Assembly (NCBI GenBank): GCA_004028765.1
Contig: SAIX01000114.1
Span: 1 to 64,000 of the forward strand
Length of the DNA stretch: 64,000 nt
Direction: 5' to 3'
DNA from: Chitinophagaceae bacterium
GTDB taxonomy: Bacteria; Bacteroidota; Bacteroidia; Chitinophagales; Chitinophagaceae
The position numbers were made by a program, and so were the translations under genes. Positions 8,889 to 17,641 of this stretch are shown here, piece after piece. The notes under the pieces were generated by a model. It did not search any database. It was not told where the DNA came from and saw nothing but the letters and a program-made list of their open reading frames with translations. Within the stretch, counting starts at the first letter, position 1, and each line of letters begins with the position of its first letter.

Positions 8889-10073
8889 ATGTGTAACGCA
8901 ACAGAACTCATCCACAGCATCCCTGTTGATGCGCAAACCGGCGCGGTATCCGTGCCTATTTATCAAACTTCCACTTTTGTACAGGAAGCGCCCGGAGTAA
9001 ACAAAGGGTATGATTATGCCCGTACCGGCAACCCTACCCGTACGGTATTGGAACAACTGATTGCCAAACTGGAAAAAGGAACCACCGGTATTGCATTCAG
9101 CAGCGGGCTTGCGGCCATCGATGCCATTGTAAAATTGCTGAAAACGGGTGACGAGATACTGGCAGTAGATGATATTTATGGTGGCGCATACCGTTTGTTC
9201 ACTTCCGTTTACCAGCAGTTCGGGATCAAACTGAATTTTGTGGATACCAGTGATGCGAACCAGGTGATCAATGCCATCACACCCCATACCAAACTCATCT
9301 GGCTCGAAACGCCTACCAACCCAACATTGAAAATTTCGGATATCGCCACCATCGCGAAAATTGCAAAGGCAAATAACTGCCTGCTATGTGTGGACAATAC
9401 TTTTGCATCTCCTGCTTTACAGCAACCGCTTACACTCGGGGCTGATATCGTGGTGCACAGCGGCACAAAATACCTTGGTGGCCACAGCGATCTGATCGCA
9501 GGCCTTGTGGTAACTAAAGAAAAAGAACTGGGAGACCGTATCAAATACCTGCAGAATGCCTGCGGGGCGATACTGGCACCTTTCGACAGCTGGTTACTGA
9601 TACGTGGCATTGAAACACTGCACCTGCGTATCCGGCAGCATTGCCATAGTGCATTGGCAGTTGCAGAATTTCTTTCAGCGCATCCGGCTGTTGACAAAGT
9701 ATTTTATCCCGGCCTCGCAAGTCATCCCAACCATGAAGTGGCAAAAAAACAGGCGAAGGGTTTTGGCGGGATTGTATCCTTTACTTTGAAAGAAGATACC
9801 AATGAAGCAGCACTTGCCTTTGTAACCAGCACTTCCCTGTTTAAGCTCGCAGAAAGTTTGGGAGGCATCAAAAGCCTGGTATCGCACCCGGCCAATATGA
9901 CGCACAAATCGATACCCGCTGAAAAAAGAAGGGCCGCAGGGGTTAGCGACAGTTTGATACGTCTTTCCATCGGGTTAGAAGAAACCGATGACCTGATAGC
10001 TGATCTGGAAGACGCATTTGAAAAAATAACGCTGAAACAGCATGCCGGTAACCAGCGGGCGGCAGCCTGTTAA
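8889..10073 (+). CDS. PLP-dependent trans-sulfuration enzyme (cystathionine gamma-synthase / O-acylhomoserine sulfhydrylase type)
   Basis: The enzyme belongs to the Cys/Met metabolism PLP family. Visible motifs are YARTGNPTR (PLP phosphate and substrate binding from the neighbouring subunit), FSSGLAAIDAI, YGGAYRLF, LETPTNPTLKISDI, DNTFASP, and the PLP lysine K194 in SGTKYLGGHSD. SLGGIKSLVSHPA near the end contacts the substrate carboxylate. The SAM riboswitch upstream and homoserine dehydrogenase downstream argue for a biosynthetic role in making cystathionine or homocysteine from an activated homoserine, rather than degradation. I chose ATG 8889 because MCNATELIHSIPVD aligns with the family N-terminus; GTG 8862 and ATG 8865 are in frame. 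A short hairpin at 8830-8848 lies in the leader. Confidence 0.88.
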   Translation: MCNATELIHSIPVDAQTGAVSVPIYQTSTFVQEAPGVNKGYDYARTGNPTRTVLEQLIAKLEKGTTGIAFSSGLAAIDAIVKLLKTGDEILAVDDIYGGAYRLFTSVYQQFGIKLNFVDTSDANQVINAITPHTKLIWLETPTNPTLKISDIATIAKIAKANNCLLCVDNTFASPALQQPLTLGADIVVHSGTKYLGGHSDLIAGLVVTKEKELGDRIKYLQNACGAILAPFDSWLLIRGIETLHLRIRQHCHSALAVAEFLSAHPAVDKVFYPGLASHPNHEVAKKQAKGFGGIVSFTLKEDTNEAALAFVTSTSLFKLAESLGGIKSLVSHPANMTHKSIPAEKRRAAGVSDSLIRLSIGLEETDDLIADLEDAFEKITLKQHAGNQRAAAC

Positions 10074-10111
10074 GCCTGTCACAATTTTCGGATATCGAAA
10101 ATTATGTCTAT

Positions 10112-10119
10112 TAAATTTG
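10112..10119 (+). promoter_or_regulatory. Candidate internal -7 element before homoserine dehydrogenase
   Basis: TAAATTTG at 10112-10119 fits TAnnTTTG and lies 37 bases before the homoserine dehydrogenase start. It could give basal expression independent of the riboswitch. No clear -33 partner is seen. Confidence 0.3.
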
Positions 10120-10156
10120 TAGAATAATAAACCAGCAACCGAGTTAAACAATTACA

Positions 10157-11413
10157 ATGGAATCACACAAACAGCTTACGATCGGATTATTTGGATTTGG
10201 CGTAGTGGGAGAAGGTTTGTACAGGGTATTACAGCAAACCCCTTCACTCCGTGCCACCATCAAAAAAGTATGTATCAAGAACCCATCTAAAAACAGGAAT
10301 GCTCCTGCTTCGCTTTTCACAACAGATAAAAATGAATTGCTCTTTGATGAAAGCATCAATGTGATCGTGGAAGTGATCGATGATGCCAATGCAGCTTACG
10401 AGATTGTTTCAACCGCATTGCGGAACGGGAAAGCCGTTGTAAGTGCAAGTAAAAAAATGATCGCTGAGCACCTGCCCGAAATACTGGCTTTGCAACAGCA
10501 AACGGGTTTACCCTTTTTGTGTGAAGCCGCCGCCTGTGCTTCCATCCCGGTGATCCGCAACCTGGAAGAATATTACGACAATGACCTGCTGCATTCCATT
10601 AAAGCGATCGTGAACGGTTCCACGAATTTTATCCTGACCAAAATGTTTGAAGACAAACTCGATTTTCAGGCAGCGCTGATACTGGCGCAGCAGCTGGGTT
10701 TCGCGGAAAGCAATCCCAAACTGGATGTGGAAGGATATGATGCTTTGAATAAATGGGTGATTTTACTGAACCACGCGTATGGCATCGTGGAGCACCCGGA
10801 TAATATTCTTTTCACCGGTATACAGAACATTCAACTGAGCGATGCTGTGGTGGCAAAAGAAAAACACTTCGACATCAAACTGGTGGCACAGGCCAAAAAA
10901 TTAAAGAACGGACAGGTGGCCGCTTTTGTATTGCCCCAGTTTGTAAAAACGGATGAGCCTTTGTCATTTGTAAAAAATGAATACAATGGTGTGGTGATCG
11001 AGAGCGGTTTTGCAGACAAACAGTTTTTTTATGGCAAAGGGGCGGGCAGCTTCCCAACTGCATCAGCCGTATTGAGTGACATTGGTGCATTGCGTTATGA
11101 TTACCGCTATGAATACAAGAAACTGTACCAGAACAAACCCCACGAACTTACACATGATTATTACCTGAAAGTGTATATCAGTTTTGATGACTGGAAATAC
11201 ATTCCCCGCGACAAATTTGAGTGGATCGAGGAATGGCATGCTGAAGCAGAAAGAAAATACCTGATCGGCGTGGTGCATGTAAACCTGCTCACCGACAATA
11301 ACTGGTGGAGAGAGAACGGCACATCACTGATCCTCACACATGAACCCATTATCGACAACCTCGATATTGTGAACCTGAAAAAAAGAAGTCTCGAACTCGC
11401 AGGCATTGCCTGA
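10157..11413 (+). CDS. hom: Homoserine dehydrogenase
   Basis: It reduces aspartate semialdehyde to homoserine, the branch point to methionine and threonine. The 418-residue protein starts with the NAD(P) Rossmann motif IGLFGFGVVGEGLY. EAAACASIPVIRNL and IVNGSTNFILTKM form the conserved homoserine-dehydrogenase catalytic segment, followed by GFAESNPKLDVEGYDALNKWVIL with the substrate-binding acidic residues and lysine. The C-terminal region (about 330-418) is longer than the core and lacks a recognisable ACT fold. There is no fused aspartate kinase. It lies 83 bases after the trans-sulfuration gene and shares the SAM riboswitch, so it is tuned to methionine demand. A terminator follows directly. 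Confidence 0.93.
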   Translation: MESHKQLTIGLFGFGVVGEGLYRVLQQTPSLRATIKKVCIKNPSKNRNAPASLFTTDKNELLFDESINVIVEVIDDANAAYEIVSTALRNGKAVVSASKKMIAEHLPEILALQQQTGLPFLCEAAACASIPVIRNLEEYYDNDLLHSIKAIVNGSTNFILTKMFEDKLDFQAALILAQQLGFAESNPKLDVEGYDALNKWVILLNHAYGIVEHPDNILFTGIQNIQLSDAVVAKEKHFDIKLVAQAKKLKNGQVAAFVLPQFVKTDEPLSFVKNEYNGVVIESGFADKQFFYGKGAGSFPTASAVLSDIGALRYDYRYEYKKLYQNKPHELTHDYYLKVYISFDDWKYIPRDKFEWIEEWHAEAERKYLIGVVHVNLLTDNNWWRENGTSLILTHEPIIDNLDIVNLKKRSLELAGIA

Positions 11414-11434
11414 TAAATTGTCTTGTTTTTGAGT

Positions 11435-11459
11435 ACCACGCCCCCGGCGTGGTTTTTTT
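11435..11459 (+). terminator. Rho-independent terminator of the methionine operon
   Basis: An 8-bp perfect stem ACCACGCC / GGCGTGGT (11435-11442 and 11446-11453) with a CCC loop is followed by seven T residues. It starts 21 bases after the homoserine dehydrogenase stop. Confidence 0.88.
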
Positions 11460-11504
11460 ATTTCATGAAATAGTGCAATCAGTAGATTTGCAGAAACAGG
11501 AAGC

Positions 11505-12161
11505 ATGTATTCAGGGAGGCCTATCCGGAACAGTAATATCGCTATTGGATGTATTATTACCATTGTTGCCGCTATTTGCATCATTGCCGATTCATTTATT
11601 ATCGGCCGGGATAATTTTTTCCTTGTATTGAATGCCGATCTTGGCAGTTTCGCGGATATTTTTTTTGCAGCTTTTACCTGGCTGGGAGATGGTGTGGTAT
11701 GGGTTCCGGTTGCTGCAGCTGTGATCATTTACCGGAAGAGGTTTCTTCCTCTGCTGATCAGTGCCATTGTTTTTTCGACGGCTATTGCGCAGCTTACCAA
11801 AAACTATCTTTTCCCGGATGCACCGAGGCCTACTGCAGCAATTACCAACATGCAATTGATCCATACGGTAAAAGGCGTGGAGCTGCATACCGCCTATAGT
11901 TTTCCTTCGGGGCACACAACAACGGCTTTTACCATTTTCCTGCTCGGCTGTTTGTGGATCGACAAACGATGGATCATTCCCGCAGGTTTTATTTACGCAT
12001 TGCTGGTTGGATATTCGCGGATTTATCTGGCACAGCACTTTCCGCTGGATGTAGGCGGGGGCATGATCGCTGCCGTACTCACCATCGGGCTTTCCGTTTT
12101 TGTACAGAAACAATGGGATAAAAAAGAGCCGGCGAACAGGATTCACCGGCCCATTGAATGA
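11505..12161 (+). CDS. PAP2-family membrane phosphatase
   Basis: The 218-residue protein is an integral membrane phosphatidic-acid-phosphatase type 2 enzyme. The three catalytic motifs are visible: the K-x6-RP-like KNYLFPDAPRP (about 99-109), PSGHTTTAF (about 132-140) with the active-site histidine, and SRIYLAQHFPLDV (about 167-179) with the nucleophilic histidine and aspartate. About five or six helices flank them. Likely substrates are lipid phosphates such as undecaprenyl diphosphate or phosphatidylglycerol phosphate, but the sequence does not decide. The start MYSGRPIRN sits soon after the upstream terminator, so it has its own promoter. Confidence 0.88.
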   Translation: MYSGRPIRNSNIAIGCIITIVAAICIIADSFIIGRDNFFLVLNADLGSFADIFFAAFTWLGDGVVWVPVAAAVIIYRKRFLPLLISAIVFSTAIAQLTKNYLFPDAPRPTAAITNMQLIHTVKGVELHTAYSFPSGHTTTAFTIFLLGCLWIDKRWIIPAGFIYALLVGYSRIYLAQHFPLDVGGGMIAAVLTIGLSVFVQKQWDKKEPANRIHRPIE

Positions 12162-12571
12162 TCAGGGTTTCACCTGCATTTTTGCTGCCATGAAAAACTG
12201 CAGCTGAAGTGCTTGCGACGCAAGAAAGACGCCATTAAAGCGACAGTTGATATCAAATACATTTTGTATTAATGATAAAGACATCCGAAGTCCACTCGAG
12301 AATTACTCCATACTTCTATTTTAAACTACTTTGTCGCTCAAGGCCGCTGGGCCCCGTCCCAGTTACCGGACTCCTTTTGCTTCTAACAAAATGAGCTTCG
12401 CATCATTTTGTTTACCGTGGCATCCGCCCTGCACCGAACCAAAAGAGGTCCGTCCACTGGGACTGAATAAAATTCATCTATCAGTCACTTTCTGAATACT
12501 GTTTTTACGATTCACTAAAAGACAGATTCTCTTTAAAAGCATTATACACTATAGATAACCATGCAAAAAAA
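12162..12571. other. 410-bp intergenic region with a palindromic element
   Basis: I see no credible gene here. The right half holds the multi-arm inverted repeat at 12356-12463 listed separately. The left half has only a small hairpin (CTTGCGACGCAAG near 12210) and no promoter match. The region separates the PAP2 gene from the 3' end of the convergent M28 peptidase gene. Confidence 0.7.
12356..12463. repeat. Palindromic (REP/MITE-like) intergenic element
   Basis: Nested inverted arms fold the 108 bases into one long hairpin. The outer arms are GTCCCAGT (12356-12363) and ACTGGGAC (12456-12463), an 8-bp exact match. The middle arms are CGGACTCCTTTTG (12367-12379) and CAAAAGAGGTCCG (12440-12452), matching at 11 of 13 positions. 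An inner 10-bp exact hairpin is AACAAAATGA (12385-12394) with TCATTTTGTT (12403-12412). The structure suggests a dispersed non-autonomous repeat rather than a terminator, since no T-run follows. Confidence 0.6.
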
Positions 12572-14035
12572 TCAATCTTTCCAACGCCACTCTCCTGCGA
12601 TCTGAAGCGGCTCTTTCAGGTTATTTTTCAAAAGAAATGCTTTGGTTTCTTCATCGGTAAAATGTTTTGCTTTGATCTCGGTTGCATCTGCAATACCATA
12701 GAGCAGCATGGTGCTGAAACGAACCGTATTTTTCATTCCCTGTTCGTCCACGAGGTTAAAGCCATCGCAATCGGCATGATAGCAGGGGCCGGCATTATTG
12801 GGCAATCCGCCGCCCGCACCGCCACCGGTGGGTACTCCGTGCAACATAAATGGCTGGTGATCGCTGTGCAAACCTGCACCGCTGCGGAAACTGTTTTTGA
12901 ATGATGTATCGATATTTTGTGCGATGGCGCCGATGGATTGAAACAGTTCTTTGCTTTCTTCCGCTGTGGTGGAATAGCCTTTGGGATCGTTGGTCATATC
13001 ATAGTTCAGCATATAACGGACCTGGTCGATGCTTTTATCTTTCACTGCTTCAGCAACATAGGCTTTCGATCCCAGTAACCCTTCTTCTTCGCCCATAAAC
13101 ATGACGAATTCAACTGTTCGCGCAGGTTGCAATTTCAATGCTTTGAAAGTGCGGGCCATATCCAGTACAGAAAAAGAACCGATGCCATTGTCGATTGCAC
13201 CGGTGGCAAGATCCCAGCTATCGAGGTGGCCGCCTACCACCACTTTTTCATCCGGGATCGTTTTGCCTTTGATGGTAGCCACTACGTTTCTTGCTTTGAT
13301 CATCCCTGAAAAATTGGTCATGCTGATATGGCTGTATAATTTTCCGGCAGCAAGTTTTTCCCGCCACTGCATACCATCTTCCTTGCCGATACAAACCGCA
13401 GGAATGGGAATGAGTTTACCCGTAACCGATGCGGTTCCTGTCAATAAAATCCCACCTGTTGCCGTATTGATGATAATGATCCCTTTGGCGCCATATTTTG
13501 TGGCAATGGCTGTTTTTTCTGAACGATGCAATGTTTTGGTACCAGGTTTAGAACCAGGTAACACACCAAGGTATACCAATGCGATTTTCCCTTTTACTTT
13601 ATCAGGATTGGCAGCATAATCTTCTTCGAGCCCGTTACCCATATCCACCACTTCCAGTTTTACATCCGCTTTTACAGGTGAGTGAGCCAGTGTTACCGAC
13701 TTTACGGATTGCAGGTGGCCGGGATCTGTTCCCAGTTCTACCTGTAAAGTTCCCCTGCTCCAGCTTTCCACGGAAAAAGGCTGATACCGTACATCGGTAA
13801 AGCCATAAGACTTCAGCAGATTAAAAGCGAACGCTTCTGCCTTTGCTCCGTTTGCAGAACCGGTTAAACGATGCCCGATGGTTTCAGTAGCTTTCTTCAG
13901 GCTGCTGTATGCTTTTGAATTGGCCTGTACTTCTGTATTGATCTTTGTAAAAATGGTATTCCATTCAGGCTTCGACTGTCCCATGGCGATCATTACCGAC
14001 AGGCATGCACCGGCGGAAACAAGGATTTTTTTCAT
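12572..14035 (-). CDS. Secreted M28-family metallopeptidase with PA domain
   Basis: The 487-residue protein begins with a signal peptide (1-19, ending AMGQ). A lid-like N-terminal region and a protease-associated (PA) domain (about 125-250: VDMGNGLEEDYAANPDKVKGKIALVYLG, KYGAKGIIIINTATGG) precede the catalytic domain. Zinc-site residues appear in VGGHLDSWD, GAIDNGIGS, FMGEEEGLLGS, LNYDMTND and CYHADCDGFN. The layout resembles carboxypeptidase Q / plasma glutamate carboxypeptidase relatives. It likely trims dipeptides in the periplasm. It is divergent from the S9 peptidase at 14123, with 87 bases between the two starts, so the two peptidases may be co-regulated. Confidence 0.92.
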   Translation of the reverse strand: MKKILVSAGACLSVMIAMGQSKPEWNTIFTKINTEVQANSKAYSSLKKATETIGHRLTGSANGAKAEAFAFNLLKSYGFTDVRYQPFSVESWSRGTLQVELGTDPGHLQSVKSVTLAHSPVKADVKLEVVDMGNGLEEDYAANPDKVKGKIALVYLGVLPGSKPGTKTLHRSEKTAIATKYGAKGIIIINTATGGILLTGTASVTGKLIPIPAVCIGKEDGMQWREKLAAGKLYSHISMTNFSGMIKARNVVATIKGKTIPDEKVVVGGHLDSWDLATGAIDNGIGSFSVLDMARTFKALKLQPARTVEFVMFMGEEEGLLGSKAYVAEAVKDKSIDQVRYMLNYDMTNDPKGYSTTAEESKELFQSIGAIAQNIDTSFKNSFRSGAGLHSDHQPFMLHGVPTGGGAGGGLPNNAGPCYHADCDGFNLVDEQGMKNTVRFSTMLLYGIADATEIKAKHFTDEETKAFLLKNNLKEPLQIAGEWRWKD

Positions 14036-14122
14036 GTTGGTTTATTTGAGGAGCCAATTTATCCAAAAAAACGCAACCGGCTTTTGTATATTTAAACAAT
14101 TGCAATCATACCTGTTAAAAAT

Positions 14123-16174
14123 ATGCTTATGAAAATCCGTCTTTTTATTTTGAGTTGCCTTGCTGCAGTCACTCTTCTCGGTCAGAAAAATGCCTCCATC
14201 ACATTTGAACAATGGCTTAGCCTTAAACAGGCCGGTGCACCGCTGGTTTCACCGGATGGAAAATATATTCTTTATACCGTCACCTCTACCGACTGGGCAA
14301 ACAACGGATACGACTCCGAGATCTGGTTATCCAAAGACGGGGCAGCACCTGTGCAGCTTACCAGAACCATCAAAGGAAGCAGCAGTGCAGCCGCATTTAC
14401 ACCCGATAGTAAGTATGTAAGTTTTTTGGCCGACCGCGGTGATAAAACACAGGTATACCTGATTGCCGTGAATGGCGGGGAAGCCATGGCCATTACAAAA
14501 GATGAAGACGGGATCGCGGCTTATGACTGGAGCCCCGATGGAAAACAGATCGCCTATACCAAAGCGGAGCCCGACAGCAAAAAAGATAAAACCATCAAAG
14601 AAAGATATGGCGCTTTTGCAGTAGAAGGTGATGAATACAAACTGTCGCATCTCTGGCTGCTGAATGTGAATATGGACAGCATTGCCCTTGCGGGATTGTA
14701 TCCCTGTTATGCATCAAAAGAAAAAACCAATCCATGTTATACCATTCCGGCTGCCAAAAGACTGACAGAAGGAAATTTCACTGTGGCTGGTTTTCTCTGG
14801 AGCCCGGATGGAAAATATATTCTTTATAACCGGCAACCGGATCCGCTGATCAATTCATCGCTGCACAGTGATATTGCTATGATTGATATGAATACCAGGA
14901 AAACCGAGATACTGGTTGCAAATCCTTCCACAGATGCTGCGGTTGAATGGAGCCCCAAAAGTGATGCATTTGTGTACCGAAGTTCCGTAAATGATTCCAT
15001 CACAAATTTCTTCACCAACAGCCGGCTGTTTATTTACACGCTTGCCACTAAACAAAGCCGGGAAATTGCACAGGATATCGATGAAAACAAAGGAGTATAT
15101 GCGTGGACAGAGAAAGGGATTTTTCTTAGTGCTGCGCTGAAAATGAAAACAGGTGTTTACAAACTTGATCCTGCCACAGGAAAATCTGAACTGTTGAAAC
15201 TGCCGCTGGATAATACCGGTAATATCAGCTTCTCCAAAAAAACGGGTGCCATTGCTGTTATTGGCAGAAATTTTGACGAATTACCGGAAGTATACGCCGG
15301 CACGCTGGAAAGCAACTGGAAAAAAATAACTGCCATGAATGCGCAGATACAGAACTGGAATACACCAGTGAATGAAATCGTTGACTGGAAAAGCACTGAC
15401 GGCGCAACGATTGAAGGTGTACTGATCAAACCGAAAAATTTTGATCCTGCAAAAAAATATCCTTTGCTGGTTGTGATCCATGGCGGGCCAACCGGTACAG
15501 ACAGGCCGGAGCCAACACCTACCTATGTGTACCCGATTATGCAGTGGGTGGAAAAGGGCGCTGTTGTGCTTCGTGTGAATTACCGGGGCAGTGCTGGGTA
15601 TGGTGAAAAATTCCGTTCACTCAATGTCCGCAACCTCGGCATTGGCGATATGTGGGATGTGATGAGCGGGGTTCAGTCGCTCGCGAAAAAAGGTTTTATT
15701 GATACCAGCCGCATGGGTTGCATGGGTTGGAGCCAGGGCGGATATATTTCTGCTTTTCTCACCACCAATACAAAAGCATTCAAAGCAATTTCGGTTGGTG
15801 CCGGCATTTCGAACTGGGTTACCTATTATGTTAGTACGGATATCACACCGTTTACGAGACAATACCTGAAAGCGACGCCTTGGCAGGATAAGGATATTTA
15901 TCTCAAAACTTCGCCGATGACCAATATCAACCAGGCATCAACGCCTACCCTGATACAGCATGGCGAGTTCGACAGAAGGGTACCGATCCAGAATGCGTAT
16001 GAATTATACCGTGGCCTGCAGGACAGGAATATCCCGTCGAAACTGATCGTGTACAAAGGTTTTGGTCACGGCATCACCAAACCCAAAGAAAGGCTTGCTG
16101 CAATATGGCATAACTGGAACTGGTTTAATCATTATGTATTCGGCGAAAAGATGGAAGAACTGCCTTTCGAATAG
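14123..16174 (+). CDS. Secreted S9-family prolyl oligopeptidase-like peptidase
   Basis: The 683-residue protein has a signal peptide (1-20), a beta-propeller with WD40-like PD40 repeats (LVSPDGKYILYTVTS, AFTPDSKYVSFLAD, YDWSPDGKQIAYT, FLWSPDGKYILYN, AVEWSPKSDAFVYR), and a C-terminal alpha/beta hydrolase. The catalytic triad is S537 in GWSQGG, D617 in HGEFDRRVP and H649 in GFGHGITKP. The HGGPTGTDRPEP segment forms the oxyanion region. This is the dipeptidyl-peptidase / acylaminoacyl-peptidase group common in Bacteroidota peptide use. ATG codons at 14123 and 14129 are both possible starts. Confidence 0.93.
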   Translation: MLMKIRLFILSCLAAVTLLGQKNASITFEQWLSLKQAGAPLVSPDGKYILYTVTSTDWANNGYDSEIWLSKDGAAPVQLTRTIKGSSSAAAFTPDSKYVSFLADRGDKTQVYLIAVNGGEAMAITKDEDGIAAYDWSPDGKQIAYTKAEPDSKKDKTIKERYGAFAVEGDEYKLSHLWLLNVNMDSIALAGLYPCYASKEKTNPCYTIPAAKRLTEGNFTVAGFLWSPDGKYILYNRQPDPLINSSLHSDIAMIDMNTRKTEILVANPSTDAAVEWSPKSDAFVYRSSVNDSITNFFTNSRLFIYTLATKQSREIAQDIDENKGVYAWTEKGIFLSAALKMKTGVYKLDPATGKSELLKLPLDNTGNISFSKKTGAIAVIGRNFDELPEVYAGTLESNWKKITAMNAQIQNWNTPVNEIVDWKSTDGATIEGVLIKPKNFDPAKKYPLLVVIHGGPTGTDRPEPTPTYVYPIMQWVEKGAVVLRVNYRGSAGYGEKFRSLNVRNLGIGDMWDVMSGVQSLAKKGFIDTSRMGCMGWSQGGYISAFLTTNTKAFKAISVGAGISNWVTYYVSTDITPFTRQYLKATPWQDKDIYLKTSPMTNINQASTPTLIQHGEFDRRVPIQNAYELYRGLQDRNIPSKLIVYKGFGHGITKPKERLAAIWHNWNWFNHYVFGEKMEELPFE

Positions 16175-16451
16175 GGATAAAATACTTGAAGCATCAATAA
16201 TCAGGCTTTATCCTTTCTATTAAAGGGGTCGGTGTCTTTTATTTTTTCCTTACAGCTAAAAGCTGAAATATTACAATACAATTTTCTCATGTTGTTATTC
16301 ATTTTAGTTTAGGGAAACAACAACATACCGAGCGGGTAGTCTTGCCCGCTTTTTTTATCAGCTGGCAGGAGATTTCAGGCCTTCATCAAATTCAAAGGCA
16401 GTCTGCAGATAAATTAATTATCTTACCATAATAAGTTACCCCCAGGCTTTT
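16175..16451. other. Intergenic region, 277 bp
   Basis: Apart from the terminator at 16331-16356 and a small CAGCT/AGCTG hairpin near 16255, I see nothing coding. About 155 bases separate the S9 stop from the terminator, forming a long 3' untranslated region or room for a small RNA. Confidence 0.5.
16331..16356 (+). terminator. Rho-independent terminator
   Basis: A 6-bp G+C-rich stem AGCGGG / CCCGCT with an 8-nt loop is followed by six or seven T residues. It ends transcription from the S9 peptidase gene or from a small transcript just upstream. Confidence 0.8.
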
Positions 16452-17543
16452 ATGACGCTGCATTCATTCGTTTATTCAAATAATCCGCGCTTTCGTGTAC
16501 TTCGGCATGGGATTTACTGGCTGGTATGGATCGCTTATTTTATCGTGATCAACAGCATGCGGGCGGGTTCGAGTTATATCGGTTTCAATTCCTTCCTTGC
16601 CTATACTACGGTGGAAATGCTGATCATGCTCTCGGTAGATATTGTTTTCTGCTATTCAGTGATCTACCTGCTGGTGCCCAGGATGCTGCTGAAAGAAAAG
16701 TATATCAGCTTCTTTCTTTTTCTTGGGTTGTTTATGCTGCTCGATGCGTCTGTATCAAGTTATTTTTATACATGGCTGATCAACCCGCTCAGGGCTTTTT
16801 TTAAATTACCCGAACTCAAATACATCGCATTCACCGATCTTTTACGCGGCCTGAACGGGGTGATGATGATCACGGGGGTTGCAACATCCATCCGTTTCTA
16901 TAAACAATGGAATATCAAAAAACAGGAATTATATCTTGTAAAATCGGAAAAGATCAGCAGGGAACTCAAGTTTATCGACAGTAATATCCAGCCGAGTTTT
17001 TTGCCTGTATTACTCAAAAAAATTTATTCCTATTCTTTTTCTGCAACCGCCAAAGTGCCGGAAATGCTGGAAAAGCTGCAACATATCCTCAGTTACCTTA
17101 TTGATGAATGTAACCAGTCTACGGTTTTGCTGAGCAGCGAACTCGATGCCATCCGCGATTTTGTTCAGCTCGAAAAGCTTACCAATTCCGACCGTTATTC
17201 CTTACAGTATAACCAGAACGGCGAAGCGGGTGAACAGCGCGTGGTGCCGTATCTCCTGTTCCCTTTTGTGGAAAACAGTTTCCGCCAGGTAAATGATCAT
17301 ATCACAGATAAACACTGGACAAGCCTCACCATCACCATTGAGGGTGCAAGGGTTCGCCTGCAGGTAAAGAACAGCAAACCGGTTGAAACATCCAACCTTC
17401 TGAATTATGAAACCGCCACCCTGGTTCAAATGCGCAAACGGCTTGATCTCTTATATCCCGGTGCTTATAAAATGAATATCATCATCGAAGAAAATACTTT
17501 TTCCATCGAGTTGCAGGTTGACCTTAGCAAGGCAGTGAATTAA
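16452..17543 (+). CDS. LytS-like membrane protein with degenerate histidine-kinase domain (probable pseudokinase)
   Basis: The 363-residue protein has four hydrophobic helices in residues 20-145, then a linker and a LytS/YehU-type kinase module. The phospho-acceptor motif, normally NPHFLFN, reads QPSFLPV at 180-186, so the histidine is replaced by S182. The N-box asparagine survives in FPFVENSFRQV (270-280), but the following KH-G is lost. The glycine-rich ATP lid, usually GIGLxNVRxRL, is ATLVQMRKRL (322-331) without glycines. It should therefore not autophosphorylate. The frame is intact and long, so it is not simply decayed. No response regulator is adjacent; the convergent neighbour is the SusCD operon. 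It may be a ligand-sensing scaffold or a partner of another kinase. Confidence 0.82.
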   Translation: MTLHSFVYSNNPRFRVLRHGIYWLVWIAYFIVINSMRAGSSYIGFNSFLAYTTVEMLIMLSVDIVFCYSVIYLLVPRMLLKEKYISFFLFLGLFMLLDASVSSYFYTWLINPLRAFFKLPELKYIAFTDLLRGLNGVMMITGVATSIRFYKQWNIKKQELYLVKSEKISRELKFIDSNIQPSFLPVLLKKIYSYSFSATAKVPEMLEKLQHILSYLIDECNQSTVLLSSELDAIRDFVQLEKLTNSDRYSLQYNQNGEAGEQRVVPYLLFPFVENSFRQVNDHITDKHWTSLTITIEGARVRLQVKNSKPVETSNLLNYETATLVQMRKRLDLLYPGAYKMNIIIEENTFSIELQVDLSKAVN

Positions 17544-17587
17544 TAAAATACCTGCTATCTTATTTTATCAGTTTCATTTCATCAAAT

Positions 17588-17618
17588 AAAAAGGCCCGCC
17601 TTTGCAGGCAGACCTTTT
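17588..17618. terminator. Bidirectional terminator between the LytS-like gene and susD
   Basis: An imperfect stem pairs AAAAAGGCCCGCC (17588-17600) with GGCAGACCTTTT (17607-17618) around a TTTGCA loop. A-rich and T-rich flanks make it usable from both convergent genes. Confidence 0.75.
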
Positions 17619-17641
17619 ATCGGGGGAATCAATGTGCTTGA

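Noticed and set aside
12162-12355. Possible insertion sequence remnant left of the palindromic element
   Set aside because: No transposase fragment or paired terminal repeats could be read in any frame.
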